DNA of 64,000 bases from Ianthella basta (GCA_964019415.1 OZ025875.1:3368911-3432910); one strand, 5' to 3'. Shown: positions 51,001-62,308, counted from the first letter of the stretch. Made by a program: numbers and translations. The notes: generated by a model not told the origin, from the letters alone.

Positions 51001-54000
51001 ATATTCCACAATAACAAACATGATATAAAGGCATGTCAAGCAGAGTTCCAGAGGACTTTATATCTTATCGCTTTACACCTTGATCCACTCTGCAAAACTG
51101 CTCCTTGAATATTGATGCTATGTGTATTAATTACTACGGTACATACTAATGCTATAGACAACACTGACTCACAAATCATGATCATGTGCCTTGCACTATG
51201 AATATTCTGAAGAATGTCAGTGGCATTGCAACAAAAGTATATAATAGTACGTGCTAACAGGTTGTCATAAGCAGTGCCTGAGTTACATAAACCACTTGAG
51301 CAAAGGTGATGAACCAATCACCAATACAGAACACAGCATACCTCAAATACATACAAAGAAACCATGCAAACAAGTTGAACTTACCCTGTGTACTAGTGGC
51401 ACACACTACTCCTGCATCTTCACTGTGAGCACAGTTATGTACTCCAATACCAGAATGTGGGCAGTCAGCCAGTCGTGTCTCACTCCCAGTGCAAGCTACA
51501 TCGTCATAGTGGATTGGATCACTGCCTTGACCAAAGGAAGCTTGTCCAGGTGCAGATGTGGCTCCACTGTAGCCAAGCTGTCTGCACACCACGTTGGCGT
51601 CAGTAATGCCCCAGCCATCATCACACACAGTGCCCCATTGACCATTGTGGTAGACTTCCACACGTCCCTCATTTGCACCGGTACCTCCCACCAACCGGAC
51701 ATTACCTTCACCCTCTGTTGTAGGAGGCAGAACAACAACTGTGAGACTTTAGAAATCACATTACATCAGTAAGGACAGACATTGTGATGCCAATTGGAAT
51801 GCTATTGTACAATGCTGAACTTATATAGTGGCGGGAGGCCCTAGGGCGGATTCAGCCAAACCTTGATGGGACTCAGCTGAGCGTTTTTATTAGTTATTGC
51901 GCAGTCACCTCGGTTGAATGTATATAGCTAGCTATTTCAGTAAAGTACAGTGCATGAGCGTAACTCGACCAGGGCAAGTACATTTTGAGCAATCTGCTTT
52001 CACTGGCTGGCAGAAAGAAGGGATAGCAAGCCAGACGAAGCACTGGATGGCAGCAGACCCATCAACACCTACATATTTAAATCTGCGCAGGGAAGCAAGC
52101 CCCTACTTAACTAACGCATTTTGCACTTCACCCAAGGGAACAATGAAAGTGTTCCCGGCCACGCGGGCAAATGATGTCAGCCAATATGGCGGAATTGCCA
52201 ACAGGTGTGTAGCCCTCGCTGGAGCAATGAGCGAAGTTAAGAGCAATCTGAACGCAGCATGCAGCGATGAAGTGGAGTGTTGAGCAGATTCATGGCCAAT
52301 GGTGGCCAGGTAGAACATTTTGTTGTTGTGAGCACCTGCGGAGAACACCGGGCTATTGCACAATCTAGGTGTCTCGTGTTAACTGGGATGGATATACATA
52401 TATACATGCATATATGCAAACGGGGGACGACAACACATCACGATTACTTGCCTCGCCTTTCGGCTCGGCAATTAAAATGGCTGCCGGCACCCAGAACTAA
52501 AAAGAACCTAATTTAGATCCCTTTGCAGCCATACCAGATTCTATTAAGTTTAAACCAGCTCCTATAAGGTTATTTAGGTGATTTAGGCCATTACATTCTG
52601 TTGGATGCTCACTTTAGTAAAATTTGCTAAGAAACATATTTCAGATCTGGGCCAAGGAGGGGGCTCAAGCCCCCAAAGCCCCCCCCTCTAGATCCGCCCC
52701 TACACACAAAAGCAAGAGGAACTATGTGCAGTCACACCTGGTACCTCACATTCACAGGAGGAGGTGTTCTACATCTGTTAACTCTGAACTGCCAGTCCCC
52801 CAACTCACAATTCTCATTGTGATACATAGCTGCATACCTCGTACAAATTCACTGACTATTGTATACCCAAATGGCTTTGTAGATGTGGTTGCCACAAACT
52901 GCTATTCTAAACATTCATCACCCTTGGCCGTCTTACCCATTATGCCTCTTGTCACTAGGAAGGATGAATGATGAAACGTTTACAGCCCAAAGTGCATGTA
53001 CAACAAGGCCTCATGGAGACCATACCCCGTGCGTGTGGAGACTGTGTAGACCTAGCTATATATTATTATTATTATGCCTCTATCCGTATATGGACGGGCT
53101 GTCTCTGCAAACTCTTTGCGCATAATTATGGCTGCTGGCCGTCTAGTCTGGCTTGCTAGACCATCCCGTAAGCGCCCAGAGGTGCGAAAGGGGAGGGACC
53201 GGCTGCAAAACAATAGAAAGTGCCGTTTTAATAGCTTTTGCGTGGTTGTTGCAGTCGTTGATCGTATGCAGGCTGTTTTTTTAGCGAAACCTATTCTTCA
53301 GGAGCTACACCTTGGAAGTGCCTTAATCGTGCAAACGGCCCAAAAGTGCGGACGGACAAACTGAGCCACAAACCAAACGCATAACCTCTATTGCATGATT
53401 GCGCACGGGCTAAAAACTAGAGTACATAAAATGAAAGGCATAATCGAGAGATCAAGAGTGCATTACACCTTGATCCACACTGCAACAACTACTCCTTGAA
53501 TACTGACACTCTTCCACACACCATAAGCATATGTCTTGCACTATGAGTATTCTGAAATATGGCAGTGTGAAGCTACACCAAGGCTGTTGTACAGACTAGA
53601 AACTGTCATAAGTAATGGCTGAGTTGCACAACCTATCGAGCAAAGGTGCAATGGTCAAAATCACTGAAATAGAACACAGAATATCTCCTATTTCTACAAG
53701 GGCATTGTGCAAAATGAAAGGAGTTGAGCTTACCCTGTGTGCTAGTGGCACACACCACTCCTGCATCTTCACTGTGAGCACAGTTGTGACTTCCAATACC
53801 ATTATGGGAGCAGTCAGCCAGACGTGATTCACTCCCAGTGCAAGCTACATCGTCATAGTGGATTGGATCACTGCCTTGACCAAAGAAAGCTTGTCCAGGT
53901 GCAGATGTGGCTCCACTGTAGCCAAGTTGTCGGCACACCACATTGGCATCAGTAATGTCCCAACCATCATCACACACAGTGCCCCATTGACCATTGTGGT

Positions 54001-57000
54001 AGACTTCCACACGTCCCTCATTTGCACCAGTACCTCCCACCAACCGGACATTACCTTCACCCTCTGTTGTAGGAAGCAGAACAACAACAGTGAGACTTTA
54101 GAAATCACATTACATCAGTAAGAACAGACATTGTGTTGCCAATTGGAATGCTATTGTACAATGCAGAATTTATACAGTGGCGGGGGGCCCTAGGGCGGAT
54201 CCAGCCAAACCTTGATAAAAATTGCGCAATCACATTATGACGTAATTAAAATGGCTGCCGGCGCCCAGAACTAAAAAGAACCTAATTTAGATCCCTGTGC
54301 AGCCATACCAGACTCTATTAAGCTTAAACCAGCTCCTATAAGAAAATTTAGATGATTTAGGCCATTACATTCTGTTGTATGTACACTTGTGAAGTTTGCA
54401 TTTGCATCATGTTCACTTGAGTGAAAAATATATATTTCAGACCTGGGCCAAGGAGGGGGGCTCAAGCCCCCAAGCCCCCCCCCCCCCCCCCCCTTCTCCT
54501 CTGGATCCGTCCCTACACACAAGCAAGAGTAACTATGTGCAGTCACACCTGGTACCTCACATTCACAGGAGGAGGTGTTCTATATCTGTTAACTCTGAAC
54601 TGCCAGTCCCCCAACTCACAATTCTCATTGTGATACATAGCTGCATACCTCGTACAAATTCACTGTCTATTGTATACCCAAATGGCTTTGTAGATGTGGT
54701 TGCCACAAACTGCTATTCTAAACATTCGTCACCCTTGGCCGTCTTACCCATTATGCCTCTCATCACGAGGAAGGATGAATGATGAAACGTTTACAGCCCA
54801 AAGTGCATGTACAAAAACTAGAGTACATAAAATGAAAGGCATAACCAAGAAGTCAAGAATGCATTACACCTTGATCCACACTGCAAACACTACTCCTTGA
54901 ATACTGACACTCTATGTAAGGTACATACTAATGATATATAGACAACACTCTGTTCCACACACCGTAAGCATATGTCTTGCACTATGAGTATTCTGAAATA
55001 TGGCAGTGTGAAGCTACACCAAAGTTGTTGTACAGACTAGAAAATGTCATAAGTAATGGCTGAGCCAGGCCCAGAGGAAGCACTTTAAAAGTGGTCAGGC
55101 CAAGTCAGAACAATGTTACCTAGACAGCAACTTGCACAGGCCAGGAAGTACCTTAGCTATAGAAAAGCATGGCCAGACCTAAAAATCTGGTCAGGTCATG
55201 GCCTGGGCAGCCTGGGCGGTTCCGCCGGGCATGTCAGTTGCATAACCTTTCCAGCAAAAGTGTGATGGTCAAAATCACTGAAAAAGAACACAGCATATCT
55301 CCAATTTCTACAAGGGCACTGCGCAAAATGAAAGGAGTTGAGCTTACCCTGTGTGCTAGTGTCACACACTACTCCTGCATCTTCACTGTGAGCACAATTG
55401 TGAATTCCAATGCCATTATGGGGGCAGTCAGCCAGGCGTGTCTCACTCCCAGTGCAAGCTACATTGTCATAGTGGATTGGACCAGTGCCTTGACCGTAGG
55501 TAGCAACTCCAGGTGCAGATGTGGCTCCACTGTAACCAAGCTGTCGGCACACCACGTTAGCATCATTGATGTCCCAAAGATCATCACACACAGTGCCCCA
55601 TTCACTGTTGTGGTAGACTTCCACACGCCCCTCACTGGCAGTAGAACCTCCCACCAATCGGATGTCACCTTCAGTCACTGTTCATGAGAGAAGCAAACAG
55701 CAGTGAAAATGTGGAATGTCTTTCTGCATAGCACAAAACATCCTAAGGTAGGTGGTTAGCATACAGCAGCTCTGCTGTAGCCACAATGTTCCTTATGGTA
55801 CAACTAAACCTTCCTTTTATATCTATTCAACTGTCAACAATGTACTAAAAGCACGCTGTACGTAAGTGATGCACTGTTAAAAATAGGGAGTGATGATTAC
55901 ACCCATAATTGGTGTGAATTTGTTGCCACTGTGAGCACACGTATTTGCAGTGTGATGTTCACTCCAACCATGCAGTACACAACATACCATTTATGTGAAC
56001 AGCTTGTATGAGACTAAGCACTTCGTGGTACGTTTCACTACAGATATAGTACACAGCATACCACCTGGTGGGATTGCTAGTGGGTGACACAAAGTACCTA
56101 ATGGTACGTAAAATTTGCACACTTAGTTTGACGAGGTCCTCCCACTGTACACAACATACCATCAGGCTAAGCTGTATCCTGGGTAGCTATAATTATATGT
56201 ACTTAGATAGCTCGTAAGATTCTAAGTAAACTCTCATCTTTGTGTGTAAATTACTTCAAAGTCTCTTAATCTATCAGAAATGATGTGATCAACAGTGTGG
56301 GCACCGGTGTCAGTGTGAACGTCAAACTAAAGTAATAGTGTGACTGATCACACCCTTGCATGGTGTGAGCACTGAGTGGTGTGACGGTCATGCCATATTT
56401 TTAACAGTGTGTAATTCCAAGTCATGTGCATAAATTTCAACCAAACTGCATCACAACCCCTCATTACAGTGATACACAATGGTACACTTCTGCCTGCATG
56501 CAGTATACATACGTACGGTAGCTAGCTGGACATGAATATATCTGAATGTCTGATCATATATGCAGGCACAAAGATGATCGATAGTGATGTGGCATAACTT
56601 CATGGTCATACAGCATTTCATATCACTAGTCTACCCCTTGTAATTTGCCTTGAATAAATATTCCAGGGCAAGAATATTCATAGTCTCGTAGAGACCACTA
56701 TTCCTCTATTGTGCAACAGCATGGAGAAAACGGAGGCCTGAGGCAGGAGAGGGGGCCTGGCTCGACACTAGAATAATTACTGAGGATTAGAAAGCACATA
56801 GGTATTACTAGGTACACTGCTGAGATAGTATTATAGCATCTTGCACTCTTACTCCATCATTCTTGGTGCACCAGCTGATTCGCACAAACTGACAATGGTC
56901 CAACTACACCACAAACCACATCTGCTGTATTGTGGGAATTGTCTGCATTTCTCTCCCAATAGCTGCTCCACCCTAATGTCACAGCTGGCTTTCATATGTA

Positions 57001-58987
57001 TACCTCGCATTCTATACTAGACTTCATCTTACATCCAACCTACCTCACTACACCCCATCCTGCACACCTCACACTGGGCTAGCCACCCACCCACCCTAGG
57101 CAATCTTACTCACCCTACATTCCACTCACCTCAAGCTGCCCTCACACCCATATCCCACATGATTCCACAGAACTCGAAAGGACAATGTTATGGACCAAAT
57201 AACTCAAGATCTCAACATCTTCCAATACTATACTGAAAGGACCTTATATACATTCAGGCTAGGACAATTCTAGAATAGCATACACAAATCATCCAATGTC
57301 ACTCTGATGTTGCCATGCTTCCTATCACAACCATTGTTCTGCTGAACATGTAACAACCGTTACACACACACACACACTGGTCTTCACACACCCCACTCTT
57401 TCCTCGCGCTGTGACCTTCACCATATCCCCGCACAACCCTCATAACCTCATACACACTATTCTTCACCAGTATCGCTTCACCTTCACACAGTTTGCATGC
57501 ACCACTCGGTACAACTCTATCCATCACAGCTCTCAACTACTCAACCATCTATCAGTGATGCAGGGGTATTGAAGGATCGAACAGTACAAAGAGAAGCTGT
57601 ATTCATTTGCTAAACATGTACTTCACAGCATGCAGTGCAAGGGGACGCAAGGCCAACCTGCTCTGATCACTGCATATTATACCAATGTGTGTAGTAACTG
57701 TAAATTAGTAAAGTGAAATCATCGAATTTTGGATCCACGAAATACACTGTGTGTCAACCCCATGAAAACCCCATTCATCATCATGCATCATATACAATGT
57801 GCATTGGGCAATCAGGACTAGAAATCATGAAATATCTGTGAGTTGGGGGAGTAAACGCTTGCATACATTATCAGACAGCACAGTAGTGCTGTCTATGTAG
57901 GGATAGCAGTGTGTACTAGTAATCGCATTAATGGCTCTTTGTGCTATAGTGGCATGTATTAACTTGTTAACCTGCTGAACTCTCTCCCCTGAGTCCATTC
58001 CATAGGCTGCTGGACTCCCACTTGTACATACAACATGGACCAGATCATGTATACATCAGAAATAGCACTAGCATGCAGTAGCAACAAGAACAGTGGCTCT
58101 CTGCCCTCCCCTTCCCCTTGTCTTGTGAATAACTCTCTCTAAACTAGAGAGGGAGCTTCTCAGTTGGCTTCTCTTCATACCAACTTCAATGAACAAATTG
58201 AGATTTCAACATTTTGGCCAACTGCTCTGGCCTTCTTCAGGGCGAAGAAGGAAGAAACTAATACAGGCACTGTCAATTTATAGGCACGCATACAATTAAA
58301 TGGTGTCAGACCTCACTGGATGTTGCATGCTCAGCTCAGCTCAGTGCCGTGGCTTGTCTCATCCTGCCTCACTCTCTAAACTACAAATTTGCATGCCAGG
58401 GAGTGACTCATGCTGACCTCAGTGTGGGCTACACACATCAAGCTATGAATATCCTTAATTATACATAGTTGTGGCTTTGGGGATAGTTAGTTATCCTGGG
58501 ACAGTTATGACAGAACCAAACAAATGCTGGGCTAGGCTTTGGGCAGGCCTATAGGAGTTGGACAGTCGGGAGCCTAAAACATAAACTGAACAAGCTCAAC
58601 ATGCTCACCTAGTGTAGTGGTAGTACACACCACTCCTGCATCTTCAGCGTGAACACAGTTCTCAATCCCAATACCATTATGGGTGCAGTCAGCCAGGCGT
58701 GTCTCACTCCCAGTGCACTGCACATTGTCATAGTGGATGGGACCAGTGCCTTGACCAAAGAAAGCTCGTTGAGGTGCTGATGTGGCTCCACTGTAACCAA
58801 GTTGTCGGCACACCACAGTGGCATCATTGATGTCCCAAAGGTCATCACACACAGTGCCCCATTCACTGTTGTGGTACACTTCAACACGCCCCTCAGTTGC
58901 TGTGGTACCTCCCACTAGGCGAACAGAACCCTCAGCTGCATGGGTGGCAAATAAAAGTGTATAAAGCCATGTGATTGAGAGATACAT
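41974..58987 (-). CDS. SRCR(8)-EGF(6) gene with signal peptide
   Basis: Gene-level entry. Exons in order: signal peptide plus SRCR (58609-58987), SRCR at 55348, 53734, 51385, 50252, 47874, 46414 and 45265, then cbEGF at 44307, 43964, 43734, 43310, 42259 and 41974. The leader [20 protein letters not shown] has a hydrophobic core and small residues before the mature start. All junctions are phase 1. Most of its SRCR exons keep an EGEGNVRL or EGDIRL start. No stop-containing terminal exon was recognised below 41974, and the last EGF ends at a normal donor context (GTAAGT). The transcript therefore either has an unrecognised 3' exon in 38.5-41.9 kb or continues into the SRCR exons at 38.4, 36.8 and 34.8 kb, which have compatible phase-1 acceptors. 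Confidence 0.75.
42259..42378 (-). CDS. cbEGF exon
   Basis: 120 nt; donor [41 protein letters not shown]. Confidence 0.88.
42379..43309. other. Intron with C/T-rich segment
   Basis: 42530-42800 has a different composition, with inverted GGTGGCTCAGCATTG-type pieces and a 95-codon plus ORF. Probably repeat-derived; family not recognised. Confidence 0.45.
43310..43429 (-). CDS. cbEGF exon
   Basis: 120 nt; donor [43 protein letters not shown]. Confidence 0.88.
43734..43853 (-). CDS. cbEGF exon
   Basis: 120 nt; donor [34 protein letters not shown]. Confidence 0.88.
43964..44083 (-). CDS. cbEGF exon
   Basis: 120 nt; donor [39 protein letters not shown]. Confidence 0.88.
44307..44549 (-). CDS. 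cbEGF exon with a possible 41-residue N-terminal extension
   Basis: The core EGF is 44307-44426 ([17 protein letters not shown]). Upstream the frame stays open for exactly 123 nt to a good acceptor (CCCTATAACAG), adding [22 protein letters not shown] and LTTGPMC. Total 243 nt keeps phase 1-1. The added part resembles half an EGF module with three cysteines. Use of the nearer acceptor (ACTCATACAG) would give the plain 120-nt exon; both may be used. Confidence 0.6.
44550..46413. other. Introns around the SRCR exon at 45265
   Basis: 44550-45264 and 45592-46413, AT-rich, no additional coding module seen. Confidence 0.55.
45265..45591 (-). CDS. SRCR exon
   Basis: 327 nt; starts [18 protein letters not shown], loop GVATYG, ADCPNNG. 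Last SRCR before the EGF run. Confidence 0.88.
46414..46743 (-). CDS. SRCR exon
   Basis: 330 nt; [17 protein letters not shown], loop QRAFFG, then [10 protein letters not shown] with D for the usual G; IGVHNC. Confidence 0.88.
46744..47873. other. Intron, 1.1 kb
   Basis: Contains a 74-codon plus ORF at 47105-47329 with no recognisable family. Its right part (47510-47870) matches introns at 53430-53730 and 54830-55050, marking them as copies. Confidence 0.55.
47874..48200 (-). CDS. SRCR exon
   Basis: 327 nt with an acceptor shifted by 3 nt (ATACAAG) relative to its neighbours. [16 protein letters not shown], loop GVATYG, ADCPNNG; donor GTATGT. Confidence 0.86.
48201..50251. other. Intron, 2 kb
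   Basis: Holds the inverted MITE copy at 49041-49387 and a short TG run near 48770. No coding module. Confidence 0.6.
49041..49387. mobile_element. Inverted copy of the palindromic MITE
   Basis: Bounded by GTAATAG and CTATTAC. It contains the complements of the 34.9-kb element in reverse order (GGTTCTAAATCTCTGAGAAG, then CACCTCTTGGTCACC). Confidence 0.75.
50252..50581 (-). CDS. SRCR exon
   Basis: 330 nt; [17 protein letters not shown], loop GVATYG, ADCPNNG. The exon ends in A rather than G before GTAAGT. Confidence 0.87.
50582..51384. other. Intron, no further feature seen
   Basis: The left-hand gene-proximal part resembles the intron at 45600-46400; nothing coding. Confidence 0.55.
51385..51714 (-). 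CDS. SRCR exon
   Basis: 330 nt; DGWGIT in place of the otherwise constant WDIT or WDIN, loop [22 protein letters not shown]. Together with its intron it is a tandem copy of the exon at 53734. Confidence 0.87.
51826..52702. mobile_element. Probable hAT-like element, longer copy
   Basis: Starts TAGTGGCGGGAGGCCC, ends GATCCGCCCCTA, resembling the CAGTGGCGGATCC type of hAT ends. Holds about 590 bp (51873-52470) missing from the copy at 54175. That segment contains a 121-codon plus-strand ORF (51918-52283), not recognised. Confidence 0.45.
53734..54063 (-). CDS. SRCR exon
   Basis: 330 nt; loop [29 protein letters not shown], ends ATSTQG at GTAAGC. Confidence 0.87.
54175..54514. mobile_element. 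Probable hAT-like element, shorter copy
   Basis: Starts CAGTGGCGGGGGGCCC, ends CTGGATCCGTCCCTA. It sits in the same intron position of the tandem exon copy, so it was duplicated with it. Confidence 0.45.
54475..54493. repeat. Poly-C tract
   Basis: Run of C in an element-derived intron segment; the paralogous place at about 52675-52686 has a much shorter run, so its length is unstable. Confidence 0.85.
55064..55236. mobile_element. Short insertion, MITE- or SINE-like
   Basis: The paralogous intron at about 53620 runs GGCTGAGTTGCAC without interruption. Here about 170 bp lie between GGCTGAG and CAGTTGCATA, with GCC- and GGC-rich complementary ends (CAGGCCC, GGCCTGG). Confidence 0.55.
55348..55677 (-). 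CDS. SRCR exon
   Basis: 330 nt; starts [28 protein letters not shown], loop GVATYG. The 5' half resembles the leader exons at 34.5 and 36.6 kb, the 3' half the exons at 48 and 50 kb. Confidence 0.87.
55678..58608. other. Large first intron of the 42-59 kb gene
   Basis: 2.9 kb. 55880-56410 holds short similar segments (CACAACATACCAT, CACAGCATACCA) and a pair GTGTGAGCACTGAGTGGTGT; 56990-57540 is C-rich on the plus strand. A degraded foldback copy lies at 58146-58256. No exon recognised. Confidence 0.55.
58146..58256. mobile_element. Diverged relative of the foldback element
   Basis: GAGCTTCTCAGTTGGCTTCT, CAACTGCTCTGGCCTTCTTC and AGGGCGAAGAAGG resemble the foldback arm and loop. Only about half an element remains, in intron 1 of the 42-59 kb gene. 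Confidence 0.5.
58609..58987 (-). CDS. Signal peptide plus SRCR, first exon of the 42-59 kb gene
   Basis: ATG at 58987; [20 protein letters not shown] then [13 protein letters not shown]. Loop [21 protein letters not shown] has E where other exons have H before the seventh-type cysteine. Phase-1 donor GTGAGC. An in-leader acceptor (GCCACCCATGCAG) would give 58609-58935, also phase 1-1. Confidence 0.83.
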
Positions 58988-59572
58988 TGGAAGGGGCTCT
59001 TGTGAATTACATCCACACTAGACATAAACCATACACAACTAGTTTAATCCTGTGCTATGTACAGTATAATGCACTAAAATACAGTAGGTCTTTGTTGTAC
59101 AGTGCGTAGTCCATCTAATAATTCGCAGAATAAGGCAACCGAGGCAGCAATGAGCTAGCAATAAGAGTTAATGCAGCATTGGACCAAAATTAAACAAATA
59201 AGAAATTTGTCTTAGTCTCAATTAAATGCAAATTGTGAATTTGGCAGACAAGATGGTCATCAAATTGACCCCCTTACATGTAGCTAGCTTGGAAAGAAAA
59301 TGCTGTTCTATATTACGACTATTGGTTGTGCACATTAATCTCTTGCCACAATATCGCCAACCTCTACAGACTAGTGCAAGGTTGAAGCAAAGTCTTCAAA
59401 TCACTAAAATATGCCAAAATAGTCAATAACCATCTACAAAGTTAGGATTTTCTTTCCTATATAATATATGAACAAGAGCATACATAATAGCATTCCCCCC
59501 AGCACCACAGCAACGTTACATCAGAGATTCTCTAGACTACACAACCTTGCTCACACCACAACCTCAATACAC

Positions 59573-61627
59573 GTCTATGTACACTGTTTATCCCGTAGAT
59601 AGCTAGGTGTGATGGCTACTATGGAGTGGTAGGTATCACAACAAGGTTTTACTGCCGCGCGCAGACCATGCAAGCAGTATATACAGCAGGGCACGATTCA
59701 AGCACAGCTATCTATATTATTATACTGAAGCCTTGTTGGCCGTCAATCCAAGTCTATAGTTCGTCCTACTGACAGTATCGCGATGAAGAGCTAAGTAGAA
59801 CTGCATGCAATAGATACAACCTAAACGAACGTAGCTACTACTTTCAAATGTTTATTCAACACAATCAGCAATCACTTGAAGCTCACTTTGTGCCTGACCA
59901 GGTGACAGGTGAACCAGAAGAAGCGCTAACAGCGGCAGCACCCAGTACTGTCGGCTGTGGCCTCCCATCCCCTGCTAGCTAGCAAACGGACACTTGAGCG
60001 CGGCGTTTACGAAGCCAGCAGAGCCGATGAATGTTCCTACACACGTCTACAGTGGTTCTTCCTCGAAGGGCGTGGCCTCTGTTTACTCGCCCACTGCACG
60101 GAAGGGGCTCAACCTGTACATGCGTGAATTATGTATTGACGCCCTACCATGCCGTACAGTGCAAGTTGCAAAATGACTACTGTAATGTGACCATGTAAAT
60201 CAGTTGTCCTAATTCAAGCAGATCGAATCTGATGATTCTGTGGACATGAGAATGGACAATGATTGTCCATCCTCCTTGTATATGTTCTCCTTGAACCTTT
60301 TCCATCTCCAGTGTAAAGGTGGATCAGGACACTGCACTATAGCTACCTTACGGTCAATCCTCACTTCTTTGGAAAGTTTGCTTACCTTTATAGCTACATA
60401 AATAATTCTTTATAAAATTAGGCTACAAGCATAATAAGATAATGAACCCATTCACATGAACCTGCATGCATTTATGGGATTCTTTCTTCACCAACTTGAT
60501 GAAGGGAAAATATACAAATCGTACAATATTTTAGAAATAAAGGAACAGCATGCAGGCTGGAGTTATGTAGGGCCATGCAGGCCCACCTGTGTATGAACAC
60601 TCTTGGTCGAACTCACAGTAACTATATAGCTCTGACACATTGCTTGTGAACATCAAATGTTAAATCAGCTATTAATATTAGTGACGAGTTGCAATTGGCC
60701 ACAAGTGGCCTGAGCTGCTCCAAGAATCCAGGGTCGTTATCCATGCCACAGGACCATCGATGAGCTCATCCAGTGATCACTGCAGCTGCATGGCCACAGC
60801 CGACCGGAGTTCCTGCTCAACTGGAACCACCCAGTATTTTTGTTTGGATGGGAAGCGACTGGATGGCGCAATGGTTGCAATGTGTCTTGCAATTGGATGT
60901 GTGGTAGAGCCATTGTGTGGGATGCCACAAGTGTTGACACATTCACTATTGGTGACAAATTAGTGAAGCATGCAGGCACACAGAACAGGAACAAGGTGAA
61001 GTATGCAGAGATTCTCTGCACATACCACTTCATACCAGTGTCAGTGGATACTTCTGCATGGATTGCTTAATTTTAATTAACAAGGAGACTTGGCCCTTCC
61101 CGTGAGAACTCAGGTGCTGTTTGCATGTGAGGACTGGTGAGCCTCAGTCAAACCACCATCTCATGATTATCCTAATTAAGAATTGTGGTAGCCTCGCAGA
61201 GAAGAAATGTGGCTGTGCCATATAGCTAGTGCTGCATGGGCAAAGCAAAGACGAATGGCTTTATTGACAGTGTTCACACTCATATGACCTCCATGCAGAG
61301 ACATGGCATTGTGTGGTGCATGTGTGTATTCTTGATTTGTTTGCTTGTAATTAATGATTATGTTTGATGTACTTGCTTGTAACGATTACGTTTGACATGT
61401 GCTTGCTTGCAATGATTATGTTTGTGATTGCTTGTAAGTTATGCTGATGTATTTATGGTGTAGATGTAACTGAGCATGTATACTAGAGAGACTAGAGACA
61501 CGTGTTGTAAGTGTGCGGTTGTTGTTAAGGAACCTTTGTTCAGTTAAGTTCAGTTGTTTATTCACTTGCGGACATCAAAGATGAGTGAAGGTATAGCTGG
61601 ACCCATAGAGGATCCCGACAGAATAAT
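59573..61627. repeat. Upstream-region duplication, long copy
   Basis: Contains the 5' flank of the 42-59 kb gene and the retroelement fossil. About 590 bp (58990-59572) between first exon and this segment have no counterpart at 38.5 kb. Confidence 0.82.
60755..61080 (+). mobile_element. Retroelement fragment (fossil), probably non-LTR
   Basis: A plus-strand segment codes matter such as RAIVWDATSVDTF, KVKYAEILCTYHF and VSVDTSAW. This resembles the nuclease-like end region found in many animal retroelement ORFs. Only a small broken fragment; family uncertain. Confidence 0.5.
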
Positions 61628-62308
61628 TATATATGATTATATTGCATGTATATATTTACATGCACAAGCATGTAATTATATACTGTGTACTGCCCATGCA
61701 TTATGTATGACACTTTCATTATCATAAGAAGCATACAAAAATAAAATTATAGAATAGTATAATACTATTCCCATATTAATCAAATTTAAAATAAACTTCT
61801 TTTTAAGTACACCAGCATCATGCCATGCATGCATGCATGCACCATGTACATACGTATTTACAGCTAGATCCATTAGGAATCAAATACTAATTTTGTATGC
61901 ATGTGTACATGTAATGCATAGATTATATTATATTACTTCATGCAGCTAAGTATAATAAATTAACATTCTAATATTATTATAGCTAATATAATAAAGCTGT
62001 TATAATACATATAAATGTACATAATATTAAATGAAAACAGTAATAGTAGTTATATGCAAACTAATGTCGACGTCACTAGCTGCAAGTTGCATGATGAATT
62101 GTAATTAAATTGTGTTATTATTACAAGGACAATTGCCCCAAAGTGACAGGCCAGCATTCTGCAAGTGACTTTAAAATGCCAACAAATCTTTGTTTCTTGT
62201 TACAATCATATCCACATGCATATTGAGATTATACTAAGAAAAATAGCAGATAACGTTGTGCCATTAGCCCCATGGTAAACTGGAACTAAATAGCATTATA
62301 TGAAACAA
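61628..62308. other. Intergenic AT-rich stretch
   Basis: Between the receptor's stop codon and the duplicated upstream segment. Contains a (GCAT)n run near 61823-61842. AATAAA-like motifs occur on the minus strand but none could be assigned. Confidence 0.55.

Noticed and set aside
51918-52283. 121-codon plus ORF inside the longer hAT-like element
   Set aside because: Could be transposase remnant, but no motif was recognisable, so no function is claimed.
60301-60330. CCATCTCCAGTGTAAAGG resembling an EGF exon piece
   Set aside because: Only about 15 bases match and no cysteine pattern or splice sites follow.
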